The notes under the pieces: model-generated
Told to the model about the DNA's origin: nothing
The model's input: only the letters and a program-made list of their open reading frames with translations
The model's database searches: none
Translations under genes and position numbers: made by a program
In this document: one piece after another, positions 36,222-45,628 of the stretch
How the letters are laid out: every line of letters begins with the position of its first letter
Numbering within the stretch: the stretch's first letter is position 1
DNA from: an uncultured Methanobrevibacter sp.
GTDB lineage: Archaea > Methanobacteriota > Methanobacteria > Methanobacteriales > Methanobacteriaceae
DNA length: 59,495 nt
Direction of reading: 5' to 3'
Assembly (NCBI RefSeq): GCF_946184425.1
Contig: NZ_CAMHFP010000010.1
Span: forward strand, 1-59,495

Positions 36222-37229
36222 TTATAAATTATTTATAATAGCTTCGGTTACTTCCATAGTGCTTGAGGAACCGCCCAAATCTCTTGTTAGGATTTTTCCT
36301 TCATTAAGCACTTTTAAAATTGCAGAATCAAATCTGTCTGCCTCTTCATGTTCACCGATATATCTAAGCATCATAATTGCTGAAAGCATCATTGCTATTG
36401 GATTTGCCTTACCTTCACCTGCAATGTCTGGTGCTGAACCATGAACCGGTTCGAATAAAGCTCCATCTTCACCAATATTAGCTGATGGTATTACACCTAG
36501 TCCTCCAACGAGCCCTGCGCCTTCATCGGATAAGATATCTCCGAATAAATTTGTAGTTACTATTACCTCAAAGCTTTGAGGTTGAGTTATGAGATACATA
36601 GCAGTAGCATCCACATAGAAATCTTCGGTTTCAATCTCAGGGTATCTTTCAGCAACTTCATAAAACACATCTTTAAACAGTCCATCCGTTTTTTTAAGTA
36701 CATTTGCCTTGTGAACTGCTGTGACTTTGCTTCTGTTGTTTTGCTTAGCATATTTAAAAGCATAGTCAATAATGCGCTCTTCAGCTTTTTTTGTAATAAT
36801 TCTTTTAGCAATCGCACCATCTTCAGTCAGTTCTTCCTGATCTGCGATATACATTCCTTCAGTATTTTCGCGAACAATCATGAAATCAACATCTTCGAAC
36901 AATGCGTTAGTATTGGGATAAGTTTTAACAGGCCTTAGATTTGCGAACATTTTCATCTCTTGGCGTATTTTAACAATAACATCTGCAGCGGTTTCTCCTG
37001 CAGCACCAAATAGGCACGCATCGGTATTTCTGATAATGTCTAAGGTCTCTTGAGGAAGCGGATTTCCAGTTTTTTCACCGCATTCATCTCCGGCTTCACC
37101 GTAAATATAATCAAATTCAATATCCAATTCATCCAACACGGATATTGTTGCTTCCATTACTTCCTTGCCTATTCCATCTCCCGGAACCACGGCAATCTGA
37201 TATTTATCTTTTGTTTTTGAGGTACTCAA
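36222..37229 (-). CDS. leuB: 3-isopropylmalate dehydrogenase (or homoisocitrate dehydrogenase)
   Basis: NAD-dependent decarboxylating dehydrogenase of 335 residues. Motifs: VVPGDGIGKEVM, LRPVKTYP, VRENTEGMY, TAVHKANVLKKTDGLF, TTNLFGDILSDEGAGLVGGLG and EPVHGSAPDIAG. Methanogens have two similar enzymes, LeuB for leucine and AksF for coenzyme B; the joint operon with leuC and leuD supports leucine. Start is TTG 37229 with AAGGTGG at good spacing, which overlaps the end of leuD by 26 bp; there is no ATG that gives a full N-terminus. Confidence 0.85.
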   Translation of the reverse strand: MSTSKTKDKYQIAVVPGDGIGKEVMEATISVLDELDIEFDYIYGEAGDECGEKTGNPLPQETLDIIRNTDACLFGAAGETAADVIVKIRQEMKMFANLRPVKTYPNTNALFEDVDFMIVRENTEGMYIADQEELTEDGAIAKRIITKKAEERIIDYAFKYAKQNNRSKVTAVHKANVLKKTDGLFKDVFYEVAERYPEIETEDFYVDATAMYLITQPQSFEVIVTTNLFGDILSDEGAGLVGGLGVIPSANIGEDGALFEPVHGSAPDIAGEGKANPIAMMLSAIMMLRYIGEHEEADRFDSAILKVLNEGKILTRDLGGSSSTMEVTEAIINNL

Positions 37230-37683
37230 TTAATCCACCTTGCTCTAGTATTTCTAACATGAATGGAGGTAATTTTTTAAAGGTTACTGACTCTCCATTT
37301 GAGGAGGTTATGCATCCTTTTTCCATATCAACTTCTATTTCATCTCCGTCTTCCACAAGTTTTGTAATTCCAGGTGCTTCAAGAAGAGGAACACCTACAT
37401 TAGTAGCATTTCTGTAAAATATTCTTGCAAAAGATTCAGCAATTACTGCAGCCACTCCTACACCTTTAAGTGCAATAGGAGCATGCTCTCTTGAAGATCC
37501 ACAACCGAAATTTGTTCCGGCTACGATAAAATCTCCTTTTTTACATTTTTCATTAAAGTCTGCATCTAGACCTTCCATGCAATGCTCGGATAACCTTTCT
37601 TCATCGGTGTAAATCAGATATCTTCCTGGAAGGATGATGTCAGTGTCAATGTCATTTCCGAATTTCCATGCAGTTCCTTTCAT
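37204..37683 (-). CDS. leuD: 3-isopropylmalate dehydratase small subunit
   Basis: Swivelling domain partner of LeuC, 159 residues. Motifs: [31 protein letters not shown] and [12 protein letters not shown]. The substrate loop reads YLIY (residues about 23-26), close to the YLVY/YLVM of isopropylmalate enzymes and unlike the YLRT of methanogen homoaconitase, which supports a role in leucine synthesis. The gap from leuC is 4 bp, and the 3' end overlaps leuB. Confidence 0.88.
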   Translation of the reverse strand: MKGTAWKFGNDIDTDIILPGRYLIYTDEERLSEHCMEGLDADFNEKCKKGDFIVAGTNFGCGSSREHAPIALKGVGVAAVIAESFARIFYRNATNVGVPLLEAPGITKLVEDGDEIEVDMEKGCITSSNGESVTFKKLPPFMLEILEQGGLIEYLKNKR

Positions 37684-37687
37684 AGTA

Positions 37688-38932
37688 TCACTCTGGCGCT
37701 ACAATTTTGCCTTCAATTGCTGAAGCTGCAGCAACAGCAGCAGAAGACAGGTAAACTTTTCCATCAGGTGAACCTTGTCTGCCTTTAAAGTTCCTGTTTG
37801 AAGTGGAAAGACTTACTTCTCCAGGTCCGATAATTCCTGTATGTCCTCCAAGACAAGGGCCGCAACATGGGGCAGATACAAGTGCTCCTGCATCAACAAA
37901 TATTTTTAGCAATCCTTCCTCAAGTGCTTTTGAATATACTTCTTTGGATGCTGGTATTACCAACATTCTCAATCCTTTAGCTATTTTATTTCCTTTTAGG
38001 ATTTTTGCAGCATCTCTCAAATCGCTAAGTCTGCCGTTTGTACATGAACCTAAAAATACTTGGTCAAGCTCTTGATCCACTTCACTTACCGGCTTTACAT
38101 TGTCAACATGATGAGGACATGCAACTTGAGGCTCCAGATTGCTTACATCAATATCAATTATATTAAGAGAGGAGGAATCCAAATCAGTCTTAAATATTTC
38201 GTATGGTTTGTTTGAACGACTTTCCACGTAATCTATTGTCTTTTGATCAGGTTCAACCAAACCGGTTTTTCCACCCATTTCAATAGCCATATTACATAAA
38301 ACCATTCTGTCTGAAACGCTCATATTTGAAACAGTTTCGCCTGCAAACTCGCATGCCTTGTATGTTGAGCCATCTACACTGACTTGCCCAATGATATTTA
38401 GAATCACATCTTTTGCATACACGTTTTCTTTCAATTCACCGGTAATGTTAAATCTATTTGTTTCAGGCACTTTAAACCATAAATTACCTTCCGCAAATAC
38501 CATAGCCATATCTGTAGAACCAATACCGGTTGAAAATGCTCCTAAAGCTCCATGGGTACATGTATGTGAATCTGCACCAACAACAACTTCTCCTGGAACA
38601 ATATGGCCCAATTCTGGAAGAATTTGGTGACATACTCCGGCGTTAACATCATAAAAATGTTCGATTCCTTGCTTTTCAACAAATTCTCTCATTATAATGT
38701 GGTTGTTTGCTGAGTCAATTGAGTCTGCTGGAACTTGATGATCAAATGGAATTACAATCTTTGAAGGGTCCCATACTTTTCCAGCTCCAATCTTTTCAAA
38801 AGATTCTACTGAAAGAGGTCCGGTCAAATCATGAGCCATTGCGACATCAATATTTGCAATAACAATATCTCCAGCTTCTACTTTATCTTTACCAGATGCT
38901 TTAGCTAATATTTTTTCAGACATTGTTGGCAT
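37688..38932 (-). CDS. leuC: 3-isopropylmalate dehydratase large subunit
   Basis: Aconitase-fold subunit with a 4Fe-4S cluster, 414 residues, the archaeal short form. Visible: [43 protein letters not shown], and cluster ligands in [10 protein letters not shown] and [15 protein letters not shown] lies before the ATG 38932. First gene of a six-gene minus-strand operon. The AT-rich 130 bp upstream hold the promoter. A homoaconitase role is possible but the LeuD loop argues for leucine. Confidence 0.9.
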   Translation of the reverse strand: MPTMSEKILAKASGKDKVEAGDIVIANIDVAMAHDLTGPLSVESFEKIGAGKVWDPSKIVIPFDHQVPADSIDSANNHIIMREFVEKQGIEHFYDVNAGVCHQILPELGHIVPGEVVVGADSHTCTHGALGAFSTGIGSTDMAMVFAEGNLWFKVPETNRFNITGELKENVYAKDVILNIIGQVSVDGSTYKACEFAGETVSNMSVSDRMVLCNMAIEMGGKTGLVEPDQKTIDYVESRSNKPYEIFKTDLDSSSLNIIDIDVSNLEPQVACPHHVDNVKPVSEVDQELDQVFLGSCTNGRLSDLRDAAKILKGNKIAKGLRMLVIPASKEVYSKALEEGLLKIFVDAGALVSAPCCGPCLGGHTGIIGPGEVSLSTSNRNFKGRQGSPDGKVYLSSAAVAAASAIEGKIVAPE

Positions 38933-39064
38933 ATTTTCAACCTCTCAATAATGATAAATATTTTTGTATTCAAAATATATAAACTCTTTTTTTATTTTTA
39001 TTGACCTTGTTGTGATGGTTACTTAAAATATAAAAATTTCTGAAAATACGCAAATTTATTTGCC

Positions 39065-39910
39065 TTAGGAACTATTCATCTTTTTTATTTGTCTAAGCAA
39101 AAGAACTGTTATAATAATTGCAGTACTCCATGTGATTATATGTCTTAAAATATATTCAAGAGATAATGTCCTGCTGAAGTTAATTGCAGTATTTCCCTGG
39201 ATTAAAAAGCATGATACTGCATAAAATGCTATCAGGATAACTGTCAGTTTTAAAAATCCCTTGATTTCCCTCACTTCGAAAGGTAAAATCTTGTTGAACT
39301 GGTCTGGAACAATAAATAATATCTGAAAAATTAATGTGACTGTAAACAGTAATGCCTTCATGCGCATATCCGGCAATTGCAAAACGTTAATATATCCATA
39401 AAGACCTATAATTAAGCTTAATGGTCCGTATCTTATGGGATTATATCCAAATATTTTTTCATCGTCTTTTAAGCAGCTTTTATCATTGAAAACATCTGTT
39501 CTCAAAAAGAGTGCCAGTGCAGGAACCACAAAGGAAAATGAAATTAGAATTCCCAAATTTAACTTATCTATTATGCTGCTGAATGCCAATATTAATAGTA
39601 TAATTCCCGGAGCAAATGAAGCCATCATTTTGGAGAAGAATTCAAATGTGTTTCCAAATCTTATATCTGAATAAATCTTATATTTTTTCTCTAACTTTTC
39701 ATACGCTAGCAAATAGTATGCAATTGGAAAAAATAATATATAAAATATTAGCAGTAGTTCTAAAGTGAATAAACCAATAAAAAAATATTCTATCACACTA
39801 AATAATGTAAAAGGCAGTGTGTAAATAGATATTGAGAGAATTCTGTCTTTCATTGATAAACTCTTAACATCCAAAGGAACCAATAGCTTGAACAGTTTGG
39901 ATTTAGACAT
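39065..39910 (-). CDS. Multi-pass membrane protein of unknown function
   Basis: A 281-residue protein with about eight hydrophobic segments and short polar loops; the N-terminus is basic (MSKSKLFKLLVPLDVKSLSMKD). No transport, protease or transferase motif was recognised. It is divergent from the DUF2264 gene and lies alone on its strand. Codon and base use look like the neighbours. Confidence 0.7.
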   Translation of the reverse strand: MSKSKLFKLLVPLDVKSLSMKDRILSISIYTLPFTLFSVIEYFFIGLFTLELLLIFYILFFPIAYYLLAYEKLEKKYKIYSDIRFGNTFEFFSKMMASFAPGIILLILAFSSIIDKLNLGILISFSFVVPALALFLRTDVFNDKSCLKDDEKIFGYNPIRYGPLSLIIGLYGYINVLQLPDMRMKALLFTVTLIFQILFIVPDQFNKILPFEVREIKGFLKLTVILIAFYAVSCFLIQGNTAINFSRTLSLEYILRHIITWSTAIIITVLLLRQIKKMNSS

Positions 39911-40092
39911 AAATTATGGTTTCTATATTATGGTATATATTTTTCACTGTTGTATTTGATTCAAATTCAATTTTATTGGGTAAGCCTTTTTTTTATCTAA
40001 TGTGTGCAGGATTGCCATGTCTTATACAAGTGGTGGTTCAATTCTTGGAGTTTTTGTATAATTTATATATAATGTTCAACAAAATTATTTTC

Positions 40093-41295
40093 ATGGGTAG
40101 ATTATTTAACAGACACAAAAAAGATGAACAGCCTATTGAAGAAGAACCTTCAATTTGGGAAGATAGGATTTTTTGGGTAACTACATTACAAAAAATAGCT
40201 CTTCCAGTTTTAGGTAATCTTGCAAAAAGTTCTCTTCGCAAAAAAATGCCTGTCGAGTCCGTAAGTGCTGACACTAAAAAATTTGCATATCTGGAGGCTT
40301 TTGCACGTGTATTTAATGGTATTGCCCCATGGTTAGAATTAGGTCCTGACAGTTCAGAAGAAGGACAGATTAGGGAAAAATACTTACGTTTAACTTTAAA
40401 AGCTATTATGAACGCTGTTAACCCAAATAATAATGATTATATTTTCTTTGTACAACCTAAACAGTCTTTAGTTGATGTTGCATTATTTGCTCAAGGATTG
40501 CTCAGATCTAAAAATCAGGTTTGGCTTAATCTGCCGATGGATGTTCAAGCTAAGATTATTCATGAACTTAAAAATACAAGAGAAATTGCTCCATATGAAA
40601 ATCATTGGTTGTTGTATACTGCAATGATTGAAGCTACTCTTTTGGAATTCACAGGAGAATGTGATAAAGAACGTTTATCATATGGGATTCATAAGTTCAG
40701 GGATGAGTTCTACATCGGCGATGCAATTTATTCAGATGGCGAATCATTTGACTTAAACTATTATAATAGTATTGTTATCCATCCTATGCTCAATGATATT
40801 CTAAAAGTATTAAGAAAATACGGCATTTCAGATGGGGAATTTTTAGATGTTCAACTGATGAGGTCATCAAGATTAGCTTCTCAACTTGAAAGATTAATTT
40901 CACCTGAAGGTACTTATCCTTTGCTTGGAAGTTCCTTAACATATCGTTGTGGTGTTTTCCATTTATTATCTCAGGCCGCTTTACTTAAGATTTTGCCAAG
41001 AAATATAAATCCTACTCAGGTAAGGGCAGCTTTAACAAAAGTATTGAAAAGACAGTTCGCAGGCACTCAAAACTTTTCCTCTGATGGATGGCTTATTATG
41101 GGATTGAATGGATTTCAGGCTGATTTATCAGAAAAAGATATAAATACTGGCAGCCTTTATTTATGCTGTTCTGTATTTTTAGCTTTAGGTTTGGAATTGG
41201 AAGATGCGTTTTGGACACAACCTGCCTCTGATTGGACCAGCCTTAAAGCATGGAATGGTCAAAACACATCAAAAGATCAACCTATCGATTTTTAA
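40093..41295 (+). CDS. DUF2264 domain protein (possible glycoside hydrolase-like)
   Basis: A 400-residue protein whose sequence (LQKIALPVLGNLAKSSLRKK, FARVFNGIAPWLELG, ENHWLLYTAMIEATLL, FYIGDAIYSDGESFDLNYYN, SPEGTYPLLGSSLTYRCGVFHLL) fits DUF2264, a family common in gut bacteria and fungi with an alpha-barrel fold related to family 154 hydrolases. No signal peptide from this start. ATG 40093 is chosen since TATA-like AATTTATATATAAT (40060-40073) would give a leaderless mRNA there; the frame opens at 39916, but the added part is hydrophobic and unlike the family. Next to polysaccharide genes. Ends with a 4-bp overlap with convergent wecC. Confidence 0.8.
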   Translation: MGRLFNRHKKDEQPIEEEPSIWEDRIFWVTTLQKIALPVLGNLAKSSLRKKMPVESVSADTKKFAYLEAFARVFNGIAPWLELGPDSSEEGQIREKYLRLTLKAIMNAVNPNNNDYIFFVQPKQSLVDVALFAQGLLRSKNQVWLNLPMDVQAKIIHELKNTREIAPYENHWLLYTAMIEATLLEFTGECDKERLSYGIHKFRDEFYIGDAIYSDGESFDLNYYNSIVIHPMLNDILKVLRKYGISDGEFLDVQLMRSSRLASQLERLISPEGTYPLLGSSLTYRCGVFHLLSQAALLKILPRNINPTQVRAALTKVLKRQFAGTQNFSSDGWLIMGLNGFQADLSEKDINTGSLYLCCSVFLALGLELEDAFWTQPASDWTSLKAWNGQNTSKDQPIDF

Positions 41296-42533
41296 TTTAA
41301 TTCATATAAGTTCCCGTAATTAAATAATTTAATTCCGTCTGGAACTTTACTTATTATATTTTTTGTATCAAATATTATTGGTGTCCTCATATTTTTTGAA
41401 ATAAGATTATAGTTAGGATTTTTGAACTCGTTGTGGTCACATAATATTAAAAGAAGGTCTGCATCTTTAGTAGCTTCATCAAAGCTTACAAAATCCTCAT
41501 TTTTTATATGTGGGTCATGTATTGCTATTTCAAAACCGAACTGTTTTAGTCTTTCAATAATTTCATATGCAGGACTTTCCCTGTCATCTCCGGTATTTCC
41601 CTTATAAGACACTCCGAAGATAGCGATTTTACCTTCAGAAATCATTTTTTTAGCATTTTCACAAACAAATTCCGGCATGGACTTGTTTGTATCACGTGCC
41701 AGTTTGATGATTTTTGCGGTTTCCGGAGCTTTTGCATAAATGAAGTAGGGGTCGATTGCAAGGCAGTGGCCTCCAACACCCGGACCCGGTGAGTGCAGGT
41801 TTACTCTTGGGTGTTTGTTTGCCATTTTTATAACATCCAGAGCATTAACTCCAATTTCAGCACAAATTTTTGCAAGTTCATTGGCAAGTGCAATGTTAAC
41901 GTCTCTAAAAGTATTTTCCATACATTTTGACAATTCTGCAGTTTTTGCTTCAGTCAACATCAGATATCCTTCAACGAATTGGCCGTATACTTCTCGAGCT
42001 TTTTTAGCACATTCCGGTGTAACGCCCCCTATGATTCTGTCATTATGGACTAACTCTTCTAAAATTCTTCCGGGAAGAACCCTTTCAGGACAATGTGCAA
42101 GGAACAGGTCTTCACCAATTGTAAAACCTGCATTTTCAAAAATTGGTTTGATTGTTTCATCAGTTGACATTGGAGCAATTGTTGATTCAATGATTACTGT
42201 GTTTCCTTTTTCCAAGAAAGGAAGTATTGATTGGCATGCGGCAACCACATAGCTTAAATCACAGCTGTAATTTTCTGCAATATATGGAGTTGGCACGGTA
42301 ATAATGAAAGCATCAGCTTTTTGCGGAGTTAGGGAAGCAGTATATACTTTGTTTTTCACTGCATTTTTGATAATATCAGATATTCCTGGTTCTTCTATGT
42401 GCACTATTCCTTTATTTAAATTATTCACAATTTCCTCATTGATGTCCACTCCAACAACTTCGCAATGATGTCTGGTAAAAAGTGCGGCTGTTGGAAGTCC
42501 AATATATCCTTGACCCATTATACATACTTTCAT
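41292..42533 (-). CDS. wecC: UDP-N-acetyl-D-mannosamine dehydrogenase
   Basis: NAD-dependent four-electron oxidation of UDP-ManNAc to the uronic acid, a surface glycan precursor. The 413-residue protein has the Rossmann start CIMGQGYIGLPTAALF, VPTPYIAENYSCDLSYV, PERVLPGRIL, the catalytic Cys in PGVGGHCLAIDP and the C-terminal GVSYKGNTGDDRESPA. AAGGAG precedes the ATG. The epimerase WecB is not in this window. Divergent from rfbD, with both promoters in the 72-bp gap. Confidence 0.92.
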   Translation of the reverse strand: MKVCIMGQGYIGLPTAALFTRHHCEVVGVDINEEIVNNLNKGIVHIEEPGISDIIKNAVKNKVYTASLTPQKADAFIITVPTPYIAENYSCDLSYVVAACQSILPFLEKGNTVIIESTIAPMSTDETIKPIFENAGFTIGEDLFLAHCPERVLPGRILEELVHNDRIIGGVTPECAKKAREVYGQFVEGYLMLTEAKTAELSKCMENTFRDVNIALANELAKICAEIGVNALDVIKMANKHPRVNLHSPGPGVGGHCLAIDPYFIYAKAPETAKIIKLARDTNKSMPEFVCENAKKMISEGKIAIFGVSYKGNTGDDRESPAYEIIERLKQFGFEIAIHDPHIKNEDFVSFDEATKDADLLLILCDHNEFKNPNYNLISKNMRTPIIFDTKNIISKVPDGIKLFNYGNLYELN

Positions 42534-42605
42534 GGTTCTAACTCCTTTTCTTTAAATATAATGTATAATATATATTTTAAATATATATTAAGTTTAAGTG
42601 GTTTT

Positions 42606-43445
42606 ATGAAAATTTTAATTACAGGTTCAAACGGAATGCTGGGGCATGATTTAATCGAAGTTTTAAAAGATGACCATGAACTGATTCTTACAACCTCAAA
42701 AACATTGGATATCACTGATAGGGACAGGGTCATAGAATTCATTGTTGAAAACAGCCCGGACATTGTTATCAATTCAGCGGCATATACTAATGTTGACGGT
42801 TGTGAAGAAAATCAGGAACTGGCTTATGCTGTAAACGGGGATGGGGTTAAAAACCTTGCATTGGCATGCAGTGAAGTTGATTGTCCTTTAGTTCATATAA
42901 GTACAGATTATGTGTTCAAGGGCGATAATACACGTCCATGGATTGAAGATGATGAAATAGGTCCGATAAGTGTTTACGGAAAAAGCAAACTAAAAGGCGA
43001 AGAGGCTATTTTGGAGATTCTTGATAAGTTTTTCATTGTCAGGACCGCATGGTTATATGGAATTAACGGAGGAAATTTCCCTAAGACAATGCTGGAACTT
43101 GCAAAAAATCATTCCGAAATCACAGTTGTTTATGATGAAGTGGGAACACCTACATATACTCCAGATCTTGCAGAAGCAATTTCACAGTTAATTGAAACAG
43201 ATTATTATGGCATATATCATATTACAAACTCCGGATACTGTTCCTGGTGTGAGTTTGCAAGATATATCTTTGAAGTGGCTGAAAAGGATGTAAAGGTCAT
43301 TCCTGTTACCGCTTCAGAATTTGCAAGGCCCGCTCCAAGACCTCATTATTCTGTTCTGGAAAACAAAAACTGGGTTGACAGTGGTTTTAAACCGCTTCGT
43401 GATTATAAGGATGCTGCTAAAGAATATATTGAGTTGATTAAATGA
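42606..43445 (+). CDS. rfbD: dTDP-4-dehydrorhamnose reductase
   Basis: Last step of dTDP-L-rhamnose synthesis. A 279-residue short-chain dehydrogenase-like protein: ILITGSNGMLGHDLIEVL, NSAAYTNVDGCEEN, HISTDYVFKG, YGKSKLKGEE (catalytic Tyr-x3-Lys) and RTAWLYG. ATG 42606 matches the family N-terminus; the longer open frame from 42465 runs into the divergent wecC and is rejected. Its stop overlaps the barnase-like gene by 4 bp (ATGA), making the toxin gene part of this operon. Confidence 0.93.
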   Translation: MKILITGSNGMLGHDLIEVLKDDHELILTTSKTLDITDRDRVIEFIVENSPDIVINSAAYTNVDGCEENQELAYAVNGDGVKNLALACSEVDCPLVHISTDYVFKGDNTRPWIEDDEIGPISVYGKSKLKGEEAILEILDKFFIVRTAWLYGINGGNFPKTMLELAKNHSEITVVYDEVGTPTYTPDLAEAISQLIETDYYGIYHITNSGYCSWCEFARYIFEVAEKDVKVIPVTASEFARPAPRPHYSVLENKNWVDSGFKPLRDYKDAAKEYIELIK

Positions 43446-43894
43446 ATAAAAAGATAACATTAATTTTAGCACTGGTCATTACCTTGTTTTTAATGGGTTC
43501 TGTTAGTGCCGGATTTTTTGATTTTTTAAATTTCGGAGGAGATTCAGGATCCAGTGTAAAAGTTGTCGAAGACGGTCAATACTGCACTGTCGATGAAGTG
43601 GCGGCTTACATTAAGGAATTCCATAAGCTTCCAAGCAATTACATTACCAAAAGCCAGGCACGGGACCTGGGATGGCAGGGAGGACCACTTAAAAAATATG
43701 CTCCGGGAAAAAGTATTGGTGGAGATACCTTTACAAACAGACAGCATATCCTGCCGGATAGTGATTATAAATATATTGAATGTGACATTGATGCGAATGG
43801 AACCAGTCGTGGTGCTGAAAGGATAGTTTACAACACAGGCAACTATAAAGTTTATTACACTGATGACCATTACAAAACATTTAAAGAAATATGA
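43442..43894 (+). CDS. Secreted barnase-family ribonuclease
   Basis: A 150-residue protein with signal peptide (MNKKITLILALVITLFLMGS, cut probably after VSA at 23) and a barnase domain from about residue 46. Similarity to Bacillus barnase runs along the entire domain: FHKLPSNYITKSQARDLGW, APGKSIGGDTFTNR, IECDID, TSRGAERIVY and TDDHYKTF. The catalytic residues align with K70 (barnase K27), E113 (E73), R123 (R83), R127 (R87), H143 (H102) and Y144 (Y103), so it should be an active RNase. It starts inside the rfbD stop (ATGA overlap) and is followed after 4 bp by a barstar-like inhibitor. It may be a weapon against rivals or serve RNA scavenging. Confidence 0.92.
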   Translation: MNKKITLILALVITLFLMGSVSAGFFDFLNFGGDSGSSVKVVEDGQYCTVDEVAAYIKEFHKLPSNYITKSQARDLGWQGGPLKKYAPGKSIGGDTFTNRQHILPDSDYKYIECDIDANGTSRGAERIVYNTGNYKVYYTDDHYKTFKEI

Positions 43895-43898
43895 TATT

Positions 43899-44132
43899 AT
43901 GGAAATTGATGGCAATTTAATTAAAAAGGACGGGCATGACTATTTGATGGAAGTGTTTGATTTTCCTGATTATTACGGGAAAAATCTGGATGCTTTATAT
44001 GACTGCCTGTGTGAAATTGGTGTTGAAACTGAAATCGTTTTGGTAAATAGTGAATGCGTTTCAAAAGATCTGATTGATACATTTGTTGATGCTTCCTTTG
44101 AAAACGAGCTTTTAGATTTCAGATGCGATTAA
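43899..44132 (+). CDS. Barstar-family ribonuclease inhibitor
   Basis: A 77-residue acidic cytoplasmic protein without signal peptide. It fits barstar: MEIDGN start (like MKKAVINGEQ), then DFPDYYGKNLDALYDCL against barstar LPEYYGENLDALWDCL. The barnase-binding residues are kept: Y25 (barstar Y29), D31 (D35), D35 (D39); W38 is replaced by Y34. It should protect the producing cell from its own ribonuclease. ATG 43899 is preferred over 43863, since it matches the family start and follows the ribonuclease stop by 4 bp, allowing coupled synthesis. Confidence 0.9.
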   Translation: MEIDGNLIKKDGHDYLMEVFDFPDYYGKNLDALYDCLCEIGVETEIVLVNSECVSKDLIDTFVDASFENELLDFRCD

Positions 44133-44184
44133 GAAATTTTTAAATTGTATAACTGTCAGAATTATATAAAAGAAGGAGATAATT

Positions 44185-45057
44185 ATGAAGGGTATAATAC
44201 TTGCAGGAGGTTCTGGAACTCGTCTTTATCCGATTACAAAAGCTGTTTCAAAACAATTGCTGCCATTATATGATAAACCGATGATTTATTATCCGATTTC
44301 GGTATTGATGCTTGCAGGAATTAAAGAAATTTTAATCATTTCCACTCCAAGAGATTTGCCGATGTTTGAAGACCTGTTGGGTGACGGAAGTAGTTTGGGA
44401 ATTAATTTTGAATATGCTGTCCAGGAAAATCCTAATGGTCTTGCAGAAGCATTTATAATAGGCGAAGACTTCATTGGGGATGATAATGTGGCATTGATTT
44501 TAGGGGATAACATATTCCACGGACACAGATTCACTGAAATTTTGGAAAGGGCAACCACATTGAAAGAAGGTGCAGTCATATTCGGTTATTACACTAACAA
44601 TCCCGAAGCTTTTGGTGTTGTCGAATTCGATGAAGACTGGAATGTACTGTCAATCGAAGAAAAACCGGAAAATCCTAAATCTAATTATATCGTTCCGGGT
44701 CTTTATTTCTATGATAATGATGTGATTGAAATAGCTAAAAATGTAAAGCCATCCGAAAGAGGGGAAGTTGAAATTACTTCAGTTAATGAAGAGTATCTTA
44801 AGCGTGGCAAGCTTAAGGTGGAGCTTCTTGGTAGAGGTATGGCATGGTTAGATACAGGAACACATGAAGGGTTGCTTGAAGCATCTAACTTTATCGAAAC
44901 AGTTCAAAAAAGACAAAGTTTATACATCGCCTGTCTTGAAGAGATTGCTTTTCTTAAAGGTTATATTTCAGAGGAAAAATTATTGACAACTGCTGAAGAA
45001 CTTAAAAAAACTGATTATGGACAATACTTATTTAATTTAGTCAAAAGGGGAAAATAA
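44185..45057 (+). CDS. rfbA: Glucose-1-phosphate thymidylyltransferase
   Basis: First step of dTDP-rhamnose synthesis. The 290-residue protein has the nucleotidyltransferase signature [42 protein letters not shown], and [23 protein letters not shown] lies 5 nt before the ATG, a strong site. The 52-bp gap after the barstar gene has TTTTTAAATTG (44138-44148), which could be an internal TATA box, so rfbA may be expressed apart from the toxin pair. Confidence 0.95.
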   Translation: MKGIILAGGSGTRLYPITKAVSKQLLPLYDKPMIYYPISVLMLAGIKEILIISTPRDLPMFEDLLGDGSSLGINFEYAVQENPNGLAEAFIIGEDFIGDDNVALILGDNIFHGHRFTEILERATTLKEGAVIFGYYTNNPEAFGVVEFDEDWNVLSIEEKPENPKSNYIVPGLYFYDNDVIEIAKNVKPSERGEVEITSVNEEYLKRGKLKVELLGRGMAWLDTGTHEGLLEASNFIETVQKRQSLYIACLEEIAFLKGYISEEKLLTTAEELKKTDYGQYLFNLVKRGK

Positions 45058-45059
45058 TA

Positions 45060-45617
45060 ATGGGAAAATTTAAATTTACAGAAACTGGCATTGATGGTAT
45101 GTTTGTAGTTGAACCTACCGTTTTTGAAGATAATCGCGGATATTTTATGGAAACTTTTCAGGAAAATGATTTCAGGGAGGCTGGCTATGACCTGAAATTT
45201 GTTCAGGATAATCAGTCCAAATCATCTAAAGGTGTGCTTAGAGGCCTTCATTTGCAGTTGAAGTATCCTCAGGGCAAGTTGGTTCGTGTTATTAAAGGTG
45301 AAGTTTTTGATGTCGGTGTGGATTTGCGAGGGGATTCACCAACCTACGGCAAATGGTATGGGGAAATCTTATCTGAAGATAACAAAAAGCAATTATATAT
45401 TCCTCCGAAATTCGCTCATGGATTTGTTGTACTGTCCGATGAGGCGGAATTCCTGTACAAATGTACAGAATTCTATCATGGTGAGGATGAAAGTGGAATT
45501 AAATGGGATGATGAAGACATCGCAATTGACTGGCCATTAGATGGAATAGATGAAATCATATTGTCTGAAAAAGATAAAAAATGGAAATCATTTAAGGAAT
45601 CCCAAATCAAATACTAG
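45060..45617 (+). CDS. rfbC: dTDP-4-dehydrorhamnose 3,5-epimerase
   Basis: Third enzyme of dTDP-rhamnose synthesis, 185 residues in a cupin fold. Motifs: EDNRGYFMETFQ, VQDNQSKSSKGVLRGLHLQ with the catalytic His, GKLVRVIKGEVFDVGVDLR and IPPKFAHGFVVLSD. Starts 2 bp after the rfbA stop, with AGGGGAAAA upstream, so the two are translated together. Confidence 0.95.
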   Translation: MGKFKFTETGIDGMFVVEPTVFEDNRGYFMETFQENDFREAGYDLKFVQDNQSKSSKGVLRGLHLQLKYPQGKLVRVIKGEVFDVGVDLRGDSPTYGKWYGEILSEDNKKQLYIPPKFAHGFVVLSDEAEFLYKCTEFYHGEDESGIKWDDEDIAIDWPLDGIDEIILSEKDKKWKSFKESQIKY

Positions 45618-45628
45618 GTGATTATATT

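Noticed and set aside
42465-42605. N-terminal extension of rfbD
   Set aside because: Overlaps the divergent wecC start and the shared promoter region; family start matches ATG 42606.
43863-43898. Longer start for the barstar-like gene
   Set aside because: Would add 12 residues inside the ribonuclease coding end; barstar family begins at the later ATG 43899.
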